Positions 1 through 11,039 of a stretch of DNA of 64,000 nt are shown here, piece by piece (within the stretch, counting starts at the first letter, position 1; every line of letters starts with the position of its first letter). Where the stretch lies: positions 10,449,001 to 10,513,000 of the forward strand of contig NC_064842.1 in the NCBI RefSeq assembly GCF_024166365.1, read 5' to 3'. This DNA is from Elephas maximus indicus (lineage: Eukaryota > Chordata > Mammalia > Proboscidea > Elephantidae). Below the pieces are notes generated by a model that did no database searches, was not told the DNA's origin, and saw only the letters and a program-made list of their open reading frames with translations. Both the position numbers and the translations under genes were made by a program.

Positions 1-360
1 GAAGTAGGATTTACAACACAGGAAAATCACTTCAGATGACAAAATGGTGGACAATCACACAGTGCTGGGAGTCATGGCCTAGCCAAGTTGACAGATATTT
101 TGAGGGGACATAATTTAATCCATGACAGCCCCCATCAGTGCTAAGAAGTAAGGAAATTATCAAGTTATAAGTAAAAGGAGTAGAGAAAGCATTGCCCTCT
201 CCCTGCTCCACACCTGATCTGGACTTCCGTCTCTATTGTTTTGGTCCTTTTTCATGGCGGGCAGATAAAGGAGAGACTACATGGGCATCAGCCAGTGAAA
301 GAGTCTAAAATTAATCAACCTAGATAAGAAAACAATGATCCAGTTGATTATTTCAACCAT
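1..360. other. Left-edge sequence, nothing recognised
   Basis: AT-rich sequence without a convincing ORF, RNA or recognisable repeat. It may be a degraded continuation of the old repeat that follows. Confidence 0.4.
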
Positions 361-960
361 TAATGAGTTCACAATGTTTCTTGAGCACCTAATGAGTATC
401 TGTCAATTGGTTAGATTCGAAGGATACTGCGGGGCACAAGATAAGCACAGCCCCTGTCCTCACAGAGTTTAGAGTTTACTGGGGAGACATAGAGACAGAT
501 AGTAAGCAAATGATAACAAATGTTATGAGCACTCTTTCAAGAGGTATTTAGTACTACAGGAAAGAGCAAAGAAGAGAAGGACCTAACTTAGCTAGGGAAC
601 CAAAGAAGGCTTCCTTGAAGAAGTGTCATTTAAACTGACAGCTGAAAGACAAATGGATGTGGGCAAAGCAAAAGGGGAGTGAGAGGGAAGGCTGTTCCAG
701 GGTCCAGAAACAGTGTCTGCAAAGGTCCTACAGCCAGAGACACCATGTGTGTGCAGGGAATCCAGAGGAGGTCAACTCAACTCTAGTACAGAGGGTGAAG
801 ATAAGAGAACCAGATGGGGCAGGACAGGTGGACAGGGTGCTAACCGTGCAAGATATTGTGGGAGGATTAGGAATTTATCCTGAGGACAGTGGGAAGCCAC
901 TGTAGGACCAGACAGTGAAGTGATATGATTATGTATTTTAAAAGATCCCTTGGTCCTGAT
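361..960 (+). repeat. Old mammal-wide interspersed repeat, part 1
   Basis: The wording matches a multi-kilobase dispersed repeat that I recognise by pattern but cannot name with certainty. It reads 'cctgtcctcacagag', 'ggcttccttgaagaag', then 'gtgggaagccactgtagga', then an 'agtgatatgatt' segment. The second half resumes after 2170, so the ERVL-like LTR appears to have inserted into it. The short 82-codon frame inside (657-905) is not a gene. Confidence 0.55.
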
Positions 961-1374
961 AAAACAGGAGAAAAGTGTGGAACAGAAGTCAAATTCTTAA
1001 AAAGTCCAGAAGTACTGAACCGGTTGAGACTAGAGGAGTCCCTGAGACTATCACCCTGAGATGCTCTTTAAACTCTAATTTGAAATTATCCCTTGAGGTC
1101 ACCTTTTAGCTAAATAACAGATTGGCTCATAAAATAAAGACTTTCACTCATGAGTAATGGGCTCCTTGAAAAATCATCTATATGAGATCAAATGGTCAAA
1201 AATTACTCTAAAGCAAAAATGAGAAGGTAAGGGGGTAGGGAAACTAGAGTACTGGAAATGGTACAAAGAGAATGGAATAAATGAGAATGATGACACATTG
1301 TGAGAAATTGCAGTGCAATTAATTACTTTTATGTGTGGACTTCCTAGCCATGGTCTTGTAACTCCCACCCAGGT
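961..1374. other. Unassigned spacer before the LTR
   Basis: AT-rich sequence with no supported gene. The left boundary of the downstream LTR may lie within it. Confidence 0.35.
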
Positions 1375-1885
1375 ATGATAGGGTAATTGTGGCCCACCAG
1401 GGGGATTGGTCAGTTTTGCCTTAAAAGACAGCCAATTCCAGAGCAGAGAGAAGAATCCTAGCACCACCAAGGAAAAGCAGCCGGGAGCCAGCATGTCCTT
1501 TGGACCTGGGATCCCTGCACTGAGGAGCTTCTGGACCCAGGAGACAGAGAGTGAGCTGTAACGTTGAGGAGGGTAGGAAATGGTGGCAGAAGAGACATGG
1601 TAGCAGAGACCTGGCAGCAGAGACCCAGCAGCAGGAGACAGCATGTTTGGCTTCCCAGCCCACGGAGAAAGAAAGCTGAGTGTCTTTGGGAAGAGGCCTA
1701 GGGTCAGGGAGAGGCGTGCCTGTGAGCACAGTTGAGAAGAGGCTGTCCTAATGGAAGAGCTGCATCCTGAGCCTGAATTCTGTTACTTCCCTAATAAACT
1801 CCATAATTGTGAGTACAGAATGTGAGTTCTGTGTGGCCATTGCAATGACTTACCGAACCCAGTAGAGAGTGCTGTGTGAGGGACA
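1375..1885 (+). mobile_element. Solo-like ERVL-type LTR (start approximate)
   Basis: AATAAA lies at 1793-1798, and the U5-like segment ends in CA at 1884-1885. Two bases later TGGTGTCAGAATTGG (from 1888) resembles the leucine-tRNA primer-binding site used by ERVL and MaLR elements. No gag or pol frame follows, so this is a relic. The 5' edge is uncertain. Confidence 0.6.
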
Positions 1886-2165
1886 GTTGGTGTCAGAATT
1901 GGTAAAGATGGCGGAGAAAGGAGGCTTGCCTGTCCTCTACCTCATGGGAGTCAACTTTGTGCTGTTGATCTTGGCTCTTCTTCCCACTTGTGGGGCTGGA
2001 GGTCAGACACTGTCCCCCCGCTGTTTTTTTAAAAAAAGTATAACCAATACCACTGAATAATTTGTGTTGACATTGTTCAATGGGAACCTGGTTTGCTGTG
2101 TAAACTTTCACCTTAAACACAATAAAATACTTTTAAAAAGAGAGGAAAAAAAAAAAAAAAAAGAG
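1886..2165 (+). mobile_element. Remnant after the LTR ending in AATAAA and an A tail
   Basis: After the primer-binding-like site comes a short frame (M-A-E-K-G-G-L-P-V, from about 1908) with a hydrophobic stretch. Then come AATAAA at 2120 and an A-rich tail from about 2146. This looks like a retroposed transcript end, or ERV leader sequence joined to one. I do not recognise a parent gene. Confidence 0.35.
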
Positions 2166-2169
2166 AGAG

Positions 2170-2620
2170 AGATCACTTGGGTTGTAGAACATAGAAAAGG
2201 CTAGAGGGAAGCAAGACTGGTTGCAGGTGGGCCGGCTACGAGGCTGACATGATGGTTCAGGAGACAGAAGATGGTGGCTTGGCCTGAGGTGATGGCAGTG
2301 GGTAGAAAAGTGGAGGAATTTGCAAGACATTTGTGAGTTGGAAGATTGATTAGATGTGGGAATTGAGAGAAAAAAGAGTTTAAGATAACTATAGGGTCAC
2401 TGTGAGTTAGAAATGACTCGTCGGTAATGGGTTTTATGAGGTTTGGGCTTGAAAAAACAGAAGCTGTGGCGACTTTACCAAGAACCCTGGAGGAGAAACA
2501 TAAATCAGTTTAGTTTGGGACATGTTGAGTTCAAGGTACAGATGAGATGAACAAGTAGAGACTTGGTGACATGTTGAATTCAGGGTACAAATGAGACGAA
2601 GAAGTTAGAGAGTTGGTGAC
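2170..2620 (+). repeat. Old mammal-wide interspersed repeat, part 2
   Basis: This continues the element seen at 361-960, with the patterns 'gatggtggcttgg', 'gattagatgtggg' and 'gggacatgttgagttcaag'. The phrase 'ttggtgacatgttgaattcagggtacaaatgag' type unit is locally duplicated (about 2520-2615). A short AfroSINE-tail-like piece interrupts it at 2396. Confidence 0.5.
2396..2438 (+). mobile_element. AfroSINE 3'-end fragment
   Basis: About 43 bases match only the shared AfroSINE/RTE tail: a TCACTGTGAGTTAGAA segment, then a GACTCGTCGGTAATGGG segment. There is no tRNA-like head. Confidence 0.6.
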
Positions 2621-3201
2621 ATGTTGTATATTGTGGCTATACATACGTGGAGAAGCTTGGCAGTCCTTGACATGAATTCATAATGCCAAAGAAAATGTTT
2701 CTGAGTGTTTAGGCCTGAATTTCATGGCCGATTGTCAATCATTCACTCTCTTCCATGGGTGAAGAGTCACCCGCCTGTGACAGCGGAATTTTTGCTGGTT
2801 TCCTAGCAAAGATGAGAAGTCATCATTTAATAATACAAGTTACCATTCTAAATGTTCATTTTCTTAGGGAAAAAAAAAAAAACTTCTTTCTTTCGTCAAT
2901 TCTGAAAAACACAACGAGCAAACAAGAGGGGAGGCCATTAAGGCATAGAAGGGAAGGAAGTAATGCCCTAAAATGGGGGTCTATCCTGCAATTCTTTTCT
3001 GATTAGCTCCCTGAAGATTAAATGTGCCCTTATTAAGTATTTTATTTTCTACAAATTGAGGGCACTGTAGTAGTGTTACGTTCCTGACCTTGCTGAAGTC
3101 CGGCAACAGGCTAGTGACCATCCCAATTCACCAAACTTGTACTTTTGTGAATACTTCTGTTTCGAACCTAACAGCTTATTTATGTGTGCCAGTTAGACTG
3201 T
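2621..3201. other. Unique-looking intergenic sequence
   Basis: AT-rich DNA with a poly-A tract at about 2870-2882. No gene or recognised repeat. Confidence 0.4.
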
Positions 3202-3372
3202 GGGAACCCTGGTGGTGTAGTGGTTAAGTGCTATGGCTGCTAACGAAGAGGTTAGCAGTTCAAATCTGCCAGGCACTCCTTGGGAACTCCATGGGGCAGT
3301 TCTACTCTGTCCTATAGGGTCGCTATGAGTCGGAATCGACTCGACAGCAGTGGGTTTGGTTTTTGGGTTTTT
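3202..3372 (+). mobile_element. AfroSINE, short type, nearly full length
   Basis: The tRNA-derived head carries a box-A-like GGTGTAGTGGTTAAG and a box-B-like GTTCAAATC. The body TCCATGGGGCAGTTCTACT follows, and the tail reads GTCGCTATGAGTCGG, then ACTCGACAGCAG, then a GT/T-rich end. This is one of the best-preserved copies in the window. Confidence 0.95.
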
Positions 3373-3611
3373 GGAATTAGATTATGTCAAAAAGAGACAA
3401 ATGCAAAAATTAGGCCTGAGTCCAAAAGTATAAACTCATACACATATAATCACTTGAAACATCACTGACATTTTAGTGTCGTCCCCCAATGAAGGCAGTA
3501 GCCCTGCAAGAATAAAGAAAACCATAAATGTGAGTGTTAAATTATCATCCAGTGCTCCATCTACAAATTTACTGACTGAATATGGGCTGTCTAAAGATGA
3601 AGTCACCTAGT

Positions 3612-3770
3612 CCTATTTTCATCAAGTCGATTCCGACTCATAGTGGTCCTATAAATTTAGGACAGAGTAAAACTGCCCCACAGGGTTTCCAAGGAGTGGC
3701 TGGTAGATTTGAACAGCCAGCCTTTTGGTTAGCAGCCTGAACTCTTAACCGCTGCGTCCTCAGGGCCCCA
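3612..3770 (-). mobile_element. AfroSINE, short type, antisense
   Basis: The reverse complement of the family is seen: GTCGATTCCGACTCATAG, CTGCCCCACAGGGTTTCC, TTTTGGTTAGCAGCC and CTCTTAACCGCTG. It lies about 240 bases from the + strand copy at 3202-3372, giving an inverted pair. Confidence 0.93.
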
Positions 3771-4929
3771 AAGTCACCTAATGCCTAGTCAATTCTGCCT
3801 CCTAAGCCTCTCAAACTCTTTCTCTCACCTCCATCCAGACCCACTGCCACTGCTTTCGTTTAGGCCATCGCCATCCCTTGTCTTGAGAACAAAATTTCAG
3901 TACCGTGGCCCAGCTGTTGAGGAGCTAGGCCTGACTGGCAGGAAGATGGCCGCCCTACTGAAGCTTATTGTGGCCCTAGGCCCGCCTACTCCTTTGTGAC
4001 TCTGATTCTCTTTCAAGACCCATGAAGACGACCAGTATTGTGACATATATCTGTGGGCATATTTGATACCTACAGCCCAGGTAAAATAGTCACCGATATG
4101 CTAGTGTATCACCTTTAAAAGTGAAAGATTACTCTTATTATAAAAGTCAGTAGGGCTTTGAAATTGTACAAAACTATCTGGTGCTGGGAAGAAAATAGGT
4201 AGCAGGTCTCCAGGGTCTGGAGAACCATTGATTGGTAAAGATATTAGTATAAGAAAGTAACCAGCACTCACTACCACGGCCTTTGCTTCTCCCAGGTTAA
4301 ACGCTCGCCGTTTATGATCACTGGGAAACCTTGGGAATACTGTTGGCTGAGGAGCAGTTCTGCTGGCATCCATCTGTACTTCCTTGACACCCTTGAGACT
4401 GCTTGTGGACACAGACAGACCCGACCCTAGGAAAGCCCTAAAATGGTGCTCCAATCTCCCTCTTTAGTGCCCTGCAGGGATTCCAGGTTCAAGGCTTGCG
4501 TACTGTTTCCTGTGTTCCCTACAAAGGCCTGTCTCCTGTTTGTACCTCATGCTCAGAACCTCCTCCTGTCTCCTCTCTGTCCAAACAGCTTTTTGCACTC
4601 AGGTATTTGCACAATGGAAAGAGTCAGATACACTAATTCACAGTAGAATGCCTCATCCCTGGAGAAAGAATCCTCCAGGAGCAGAGTTTCAGATACACTG
4701 CGAGGAAGGTAAAAGAGATATTCTGAACCCCTGTCTTCCCAAAACTTCTGTTTGCAAATTAGCCCTGTGGTTGCCAATCTCCCTTGTTGAATAATGTCGG
4801 CATGACACTCTAGGTTAGACGCAGCTCTCTTCTCCAACCTCTTGCGGAAACCAATGCCTATTTCGACTGAGAGTAGAGTTTTTTCCCTGAATAAACTGTC
4901 CTAAGGGAATTTTTTTTAAGGGAATTGGC
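3771..4929. other. Intergenic, no gene supported
   Basis: Several short frames on both strands lack recognisable domains or splice context. Nothing else stands out. Confidence 0.45.
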
Positions 4930-5175
4930 CAAATGGTATGGCATGGATTGATGAGTCAGAAAACCTAGTATCTGCTCCCTGTAACACCATTTCCTAACTG
5001 TGTGACCTTGGGCAAGTCACTTAACCTCTCTGAGGATCAACTTCCTCAACCTAAATCGGGAGAATCATACCTCCTCTGTGTGCTTACAATTGGTCATTTA
5101 AAAAAGCAAAAACAAGTGAGATAACAAATGTGAACCGGCCTTGAGATCTGTAAAATGTGAGGTGTGATTACTGAA
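4930..5175 (+). mobile_element. MIR SINE
   Basis: The core GTGTGACCTTGGGCAAGTCAC, TTAACCTCTCTGAG and a following 'cctcctctgtgtgct' region are diagnostic of MIR in the forward direction. The ends are eroded. Confidence 0.85.
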
Positions 5176-6190
5176 GAATGACCGCTTCCCTCATCCTGTC
5201 TGGTGATTTCAAACACGTAATGCAAGATCTTTCCATATTGTTGGCAGAGGAAGCAGCTGCTGGTCGAAGCCGATTTTGGAAATCCATCATTTTGCAGAGT
5301 CGTTCTTCACGTGAAGGTTGCTGACACAGGACGGGCATTGCCAGAAATCAATGTGGAGATCATCCAGCAGATGTCACCAGAGAACCAACTTTCTGTCCTC
5401 GGCGCGCTCATCAAGGGATGGAAGAGATGCTGGGGGGTGGTGAGCTGGGACAGGGCTCATGGGATTCTGTCATTAAATCCAGGGCTGTCCCAATTCTGGT
5501 GGCACACAGGTGGGCAGGTTGGAACCACTGAGATGGGGACAACTCTTTGGCTTTATCACAAAGCCCTTCCCATTGGCGCCAGGATCCTTCGGAGGGTTCC
5601 TTCCTCTGGGACCCTCCCCCTGGGTCCCTCTTAGACTTCAGACTTGTGCTCTAACTTTGAGAAACCTGTTTCACAGGAAAGAAATATCTCTGTGAGGGTG
5701 ACTTTCCTCTCTCACTCTCAGCACCAGGTTGTTTTGAATATATGATTTTCATCAATACTTCCTTCTTTTACCTTAACGTTCAATTCATGCACTTGTGGCA
5801 AAAAGCCAGTCATTCAAATTCAATTTAGGCAACAAACCCAGTTTGTACAAGGCAAATCATTAATATACTGGGAGTGGGCACACCATTTACAGCAACCAAG
5901 GAGAAGTCTGTTGAACATGGTGCTTATTCTCTTAAATGCTACAGAGGGTCTCTCATATTTTACTCTTATGGGGACATGATTTCACTGCAAATTTCACTTC
6001 ACATTTGGGTCGATGTTATAAGGTGCCAGGCTGAAATGCGTCAGGTCATAGCTTTTATGAGATCTGAGGTCTTTCTTGGCTGAGCGTGGAGAAGATGGCT
6101 TGGAGAGACAGAGAAGCAGCTCTTCGCAACAGAGGCGAACCCCAAACTGCCTGCCCTGCCCTTTTCCCCGTTTCTAAGATCCCCGGTGAG
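5176..6190. other. Intergenic, no gene supported
   Basis: Mixed-composition DNA; short frames only. No repeat recognised. Confidence 0.4.
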
Positions 6191-6194
6191 TGTT

Positions 6195-6238
<44 letters not shown>
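6191..6238. repeat. (TG)n(AG)n microsatellite
   Basis: A TG run to about 6216 switches directly to an AG run. Confidence 0.95.
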
Positions 6239-6799
6239 GTGGCTCGTGTGTGTGAAGGCACATATTCTGGTAATGGGAGAAAGGAAACATGTGAGAAATT
6301 CTGTGAGACGGGAGGGTAAATGGGATAAGACCCCACAGGGCTGTCTGAGGCTCTGCAGCCAGACCTGCAGCTGAGAGAGTTCAAGGGCAGGGCCAGCCAC
6401 AGAGGGGGCTGGCCACCTGCAGGCCTGCCATACCTGGGGAGTGGGGAAAAGAAAAGGGATGAAACAAACTGTTGTGCACTCTTGTGATCCTATCATGTTA
6501 TTTGTCTTTCCCACCCCCATATCAAAGTCTAAGTCTCTTCAAAACGACCAACACTATATTTAAGTTTGGGATAATTCTCAGGTATACAGAAAAGAGAGTT
6601 GTGATCTATATTAGAATAATCCCAGGTGTGTGTGTGCATGTGTGTGTGTGTGTGTGTGTGTGTGTAGGTCCCTAGAATACTAAACTCTAGTATCTAGCAC
6701 CCACAGGAACAGAAGTCCTATGCCCACCAGAAGTGTGGGTTCAGTGGCACATTCATCTCCAGCTGGCGAAATGACAGGCAGAGTGCGTGCAGATGCTTG
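6239..6799. other. Intergenic with TG tract
   Basis: No gene. A second TG run lies at 6626-6665. Confidence 0.45.
6626..6665. repeat. (TG)n microsatellite
   Basis: A nearly pure TG run with one CA interruption. Confidence 0.95.
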
Positions 6800-6987
6800 T
6801 ACCAAAAACCCAAACCCATTGCTGTCGAGTCGATTGCCACTCTTAGCAACCCTGTAGGACAGAGTATAGGACCCTAAAGGACAGAGCAGAACTGCCCCAC
6901 AGGGTTTCCAAGGAGCAGCTGGTGCGTTCAAACTGCCAACCTTTTGGTTAGCAGCCAGCTCTTAACCACTGCGCCACCAGGGCTCCA
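6800..6987 (-). mobile_element. AfroSINE, antisense, with small internal duplication
   Basis: It reads CCCATTGCTGTCGAGTCGAT through CTTAACCACTGCGCCACCAG. The segment 'ggacagagtatag...aggacagagcagaac' appears duplicated by about 23 bases compared with other copies. Confidence 0.93.
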
Positions 6988-7599
6988 CATTGCTGCGAGC
7001 CTCTGAAATCCTCAGATAGCTGGGTAAGCTTTGTTTCCTTCTCTTTCTGACTGTGAATATTTAATAACGTCAGTCCCTTTGAAACCAGTAGGTACCATGT
7101 TTGGAAGATATTTTAAAAATAAGGGAGGAGATTTGAAATCCACAGAGCAACTGCCTTTCATATTATTTTGCCCAAAGTCTACAAGAAAAAAAAAAAAAAA
7201 GCAGATAGCAGATCTGACCAGTTTAAGCACTTATCGAGTTACGTTTCTGTAATAAGCAAGGCTCAGCATGCACTCTCATTGAGCTTTTTTGCCTTGTACC
7301 AGTGTGGATCAGTCCCCCGGGATTTAGGACAAGAAGTTCCATTGGAAATTTAAGTATAGAGCCTTTGAAGATAGGGAAAGCCTGAGGGTCACGAGACCTA
7401 CTATAACTTTGCTCACTGTATAAACCCCTGATTAAGGCTCTTTCTTTCAACCCTAAATTCCCATAAACCGTACTGTCAAGTTATAACACATTCCTGGCAT
7501 TGTCCATCCCCAGTGTGGTGAGACGGTCCTTGGCTGTGCATGCCTACGAGAAGGTAAGAGGAGAGTGGACAGCATTAAAGGCAGCCATCAGAATGGACC
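6988..7599. other. Intergenic with A tract
   Basis: A poly-A tract lies at about 7184-7200. No gene supported. Confidence 0.4.
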
Positions 7600-7805
7600 A
7601 GAAAACCAAAAACCAGTTGTCCGAGTCATCAAGTCACTTCTAACTCATGGTGACCCCATGTGTGTCAGAGTAGAACTGTGCTCTATAGAGTTTTCACTGG
7701 CTGTGATCTTTTAGAAGCAGGTGGCAAGGCCTTTCTTCTGTGGAGCCTCTGGGTGAATTCGAACTGCCAGCCTTTGAGTTAGCAGTAGCCAGTGAGGCAT
7801 CTTCC
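7600..7805 (-). mobile_element. AfroSINE, long type, antisense
   Basis: This copy has the extra internal block of the long subtype (CACTGGCTGTGATCTTTTAG, AAGCAGGTGGC, CCTTTCTTCTG). It also has the shared tail CCATGTGTGTCAGAGTAGAA. It is diverged. Confidence 0.85.
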
Positions 7806-10679
7806 ACAACACCGGAAAACAAATGCTGTTCAACACTCCCCTGTAAACAACTATCTCTGTGGCCAGTTGTAATTTTCCCAGTGTAGCTAGACAGCCTCAG
7901 GCAAAATCACCTTTTCTATTGAGCTTCCTCAAAAGACAGCCCAGCCATACTGAGGGCCTGGGCTGTGTAGCCCAAGCTCAAGTTAATTTAGTTTACTCAG
8001 GCCCTCTTCGTTCCTGCTGGAGCTTCAAATTTTCGGTTACCAGGCCCAGGAGCCCTTGCCTCTGCCCACGGGGCCTCCGCGCCTGTCTCAATAGCTCTCA
8101 GCCAGTTCGTTTCTGCACAGCTCAGAGCCGCTCCGAAAGCAAAGATTAAAGGGGAAAGTCGCAGCTGTATATTGATATTTTCATTGCTAGAAGGGAGTTG
8201 ATTTCCGCGCACTTATTTTGGTAGTTGTAATACACAGGGGCGGATTTGCGTCACCCGAACAACTTGTCGGTGGAGATAAAGTTGCACAAATATTGAAAGG
8301 GGAAGTGCTAGGAGTCATTATAGAGTTTTTCTCCGGAAGAAATAAGGATTTCTGCAGTATCCGAAAATACTAAGGCCGCTTCTATTTTGAGACCAATCTC
8401 GCAGGCACATCCGCTCATTTAGTCGGAGTTTGAGCCCATCAAAAAACAGGAGATGACCTGAACTCGGGCGAGTCCAGGGTTTCCTGCTGCTTTCTTGGTT
8501 CTGAGGGGCGGGGTAAGGAGTCTGCGGGCTCAGAATAGGGCCAGGGGCCGCCGAGGCAAGGCCTGGGGCCGGGGCAGGTGTGTGTGTGTGTGTCTGCGTG
8601 TGCGTGTGTGTAGGGTTTCCAAGGGCTCCAAGGATTGATTGCCTTTTTCGCGTTTCCCTCAGGGAGCTCCGGGTAGGCCAGGATGGCACTGAGGCGGTTG
8701 CAATGAAGCCGAGGGCCTGGGAGAGCGAAGGGGCACGCGAGGCTGGGCTGGGGTGAGCGGACCAAGCTGCTGCGACTTGCAGTCAATCACGCTGCAGGCG
8801 AGGTGAGAATTCGGGTGGATGACCGTCCTCCCGGCCTCGCCTTCCCCAGATCTACTGCGTGCTCACTCCTGGCCTCGAAATAGGCCCCAGCTTGGCCCTA
8901 GCGCGGCAAATGCGGGACACAGGCGCCACAGGGACCTCAGAGGGACCATGTTCCCCGGGGCCGGCCTCCCTCACCCTCTCCTCCTGGCTCCCAAACCTTG
9001 GAACTGGGCGAGGGGAGGTGGGGCAGTCTTATTTCTTTGGGTTCAGACGGGCGAGAGCTTGGGGCACTGCCTGGGGTGTGGCCTAGATGCGCCTCCTTCA
9101 GAACCCTGAGATACGTGGAGCTTAGGCAGCTAGCTGAACGTTTGTAGTCAAATTGGAACTGCAACCGAATTGGAAGGACACTAGAAAAGATGGTTCTTGG
9201 CCGCCTCTACAAGCCCTGGGGCTGGTGACTTTCCCTGGGGGCAGTGAAGTTACAGGGAAACCTCTCCTGTTTGACCTTCCCTCGGGAGCCTCGCCAGAGC
9301 CCTGGGCCTTTGCAGGTGCCGCCCCAGGAGCCTTTCAGGGAGACAGGTCCAGACGGGTGATTCCCAGCGCCTCAGCAGTGGCCCCTGCTTGTCGCACCGT
9401 TGCTGCTGGCTAGACACAGACAGGCTGGTCTTCCTGACCCTTTAGCCCCAGAAGGCCCCCTCCCCGCCCCCCTCCACTTCCATGGAAATAGCAACTCTGC
9501 CCTAGCTGAGCCTAGCAGGACTAGGCTTTTATCGTAGTAAAAGAGGGAGGAAGGAAAGAAAAAGGGGGTAGGCAGAAGGGAGGGAGAGAAAGAGTAGGTT
9601 CTGAGTGGTGGCTGATGGGGAGTGATTGATTAGTGATTGGTGGCTTCCAGGAGAAAATTAAGTGCTGAAGACCACATTTGCAACATGGGACTGGAAGCCA
9701 CTAGCAATCAATTTTTTTAGCCAAAACCCTGAACTCGAGATAGGCATAGAAGTTCAGTTGCTGAAGGGAAAAAGATGTCACAGAAGTTCTGCTAGGAGAC
9801 ACTTGTTAGGGCAATCGAAAACAAAAGATTTCGTGGTTTCATTATTGTTATTATTTTCTTTTCTTCCTGAAAATGTGCAAGAACAGTTCATCTGGGTGGC
9901 CTGTGGTTTGTTTGGGAGCAGGGTGGGGAAATCCATTCTGAATATAATTTAAAAGAGAACGAATTCTCAAAATAGAGATGTTGATATTGCAGAACCCCCC
10001 CCCCCCCACTGCACCCACCCTGAGCGCTAAAGACCCAAAGCGCGGATGGAAGAAGTTGTCCGCCGGCAGCAGCTCCTACAGCGACAAGGCCCAAGGGGTT
10101 CTCAGCGAAACCGTTGCTGAATTGAAAGCACTTTTTAACCCCAAGGAAATCTGCTCTTGAGGGCACTTGCAAAACAACGGGCCGCACGTGACCCGGGACG
10201 TGGCGGAGGAGGGAGGGTGGCATTTCCTGCAAGGTGCAGCAGAGGAGGGGACGTGGTCGCCCATCTCCCGGGTTTCGGAAGGCGACCTCTTCGGTTGTCC
10301 CTGCAGCTCCAGGGAAGGGTTTGGTTGCGTCTCAGGGAGACGTTCGGAGCCATTCATCTTATTTTGTTTGAAAAGTCACTCGTTGGAGTTGTCACTGTGT
10401 GACACTTCGAAATAAAGCTAATTTGCGGGCCGCTCCTCCTCCTGGATTCCCCGAGGTTCTCCCGGGAGGCAGAGAGGCGGACGTCGTGCTGAGTTGGGCC
10501 GGGCCTCGGGGTCACAGCATCACTCCCGGAGAGCTCCGGGCTGGGCGGCGTGGGGGCGGGGTCAGGGGAGAGATGGGGGCTTTGCAGAAGACACGTACCC
10601 CGGGATAATCAAAGGGTGAAGGGAAATAGGGAGAAAGGGAAGTAAAGTGCCGGGAACCCAGGGGGTCGCCAGAGCGCTG
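7806..10679. other. HLX upstream flank, largely repeat-free
   Basis: No AfroSINE or LINE is seen. GC content and CpG rise toward HLX. A lower-GC unique block at about 8140-8430 contains ATATTGATATTTTC, TTGCGTCA and AAATATTG motifs. A TG tract is at 8577-8612 and a C run at 9995-10008. An antisense noncoding transcript (HLX-AS1) is known near HLX in human, but I cannot define exons here. Confidence 0.5.
9995..10008. repeat. Poly-C run
   Basis: An uninterrupted C tract of about 14 bases in the HLX upstream region. Confidence 0.9.
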
Positions 10680-10829
10680 GGCTCTCCATCCGGAGGCTCT
10701 CCACCCGGAGGTTCTCCACCCGGAGGCTCTCCACCCGGAGGCTCTCCACCCGGAGGCTCTCCACCCGGGGGCTCTTCACCCGGGGGCTCTCCACCCGGGG
10801 ACTCTCCACCCGGAGGCTCTCCACCCGCT
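10680..10829. repeat. 15-bp minisatellite, 10 copies, upstream of HLX
   Basis: Ten consecutive 15-bp units of the form GGCTCTCCACCCGGA start at 10680 and repeat every 15 bases. Variants differ at one or two positions: CATCC in unit 1, GGTTC in unit 3, CCCGGG in units 6-8, and GACTC in unit 9. Because the period is a multiple of three, all frames stay open through it; one frame reads repeated GGSPP. It lies about 0.8 kb upstream of the start codon. I see no evidence that it is translated. Confidence 0.95.
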
Positions 10830-11039
10830 TTGCGCGAGTGATAATGTGCTGGAGCACCCGTCGGCCCGTTCCCCTGGGAGCGCTCCGGGACAGCTCTGAG
10901 GCCAACTCTCCTCCGCGCGTCTCAGCTCGAAGCTGCAGACAGCAGAGAGTCCCGGGCCGCTGGAGCCGCCGCCGGACCCTGCGTGGTGGCGAAAGACGCG
11001 CAGGACGGGGCTCAGCCCACGCGGCCACCACAAACACTT

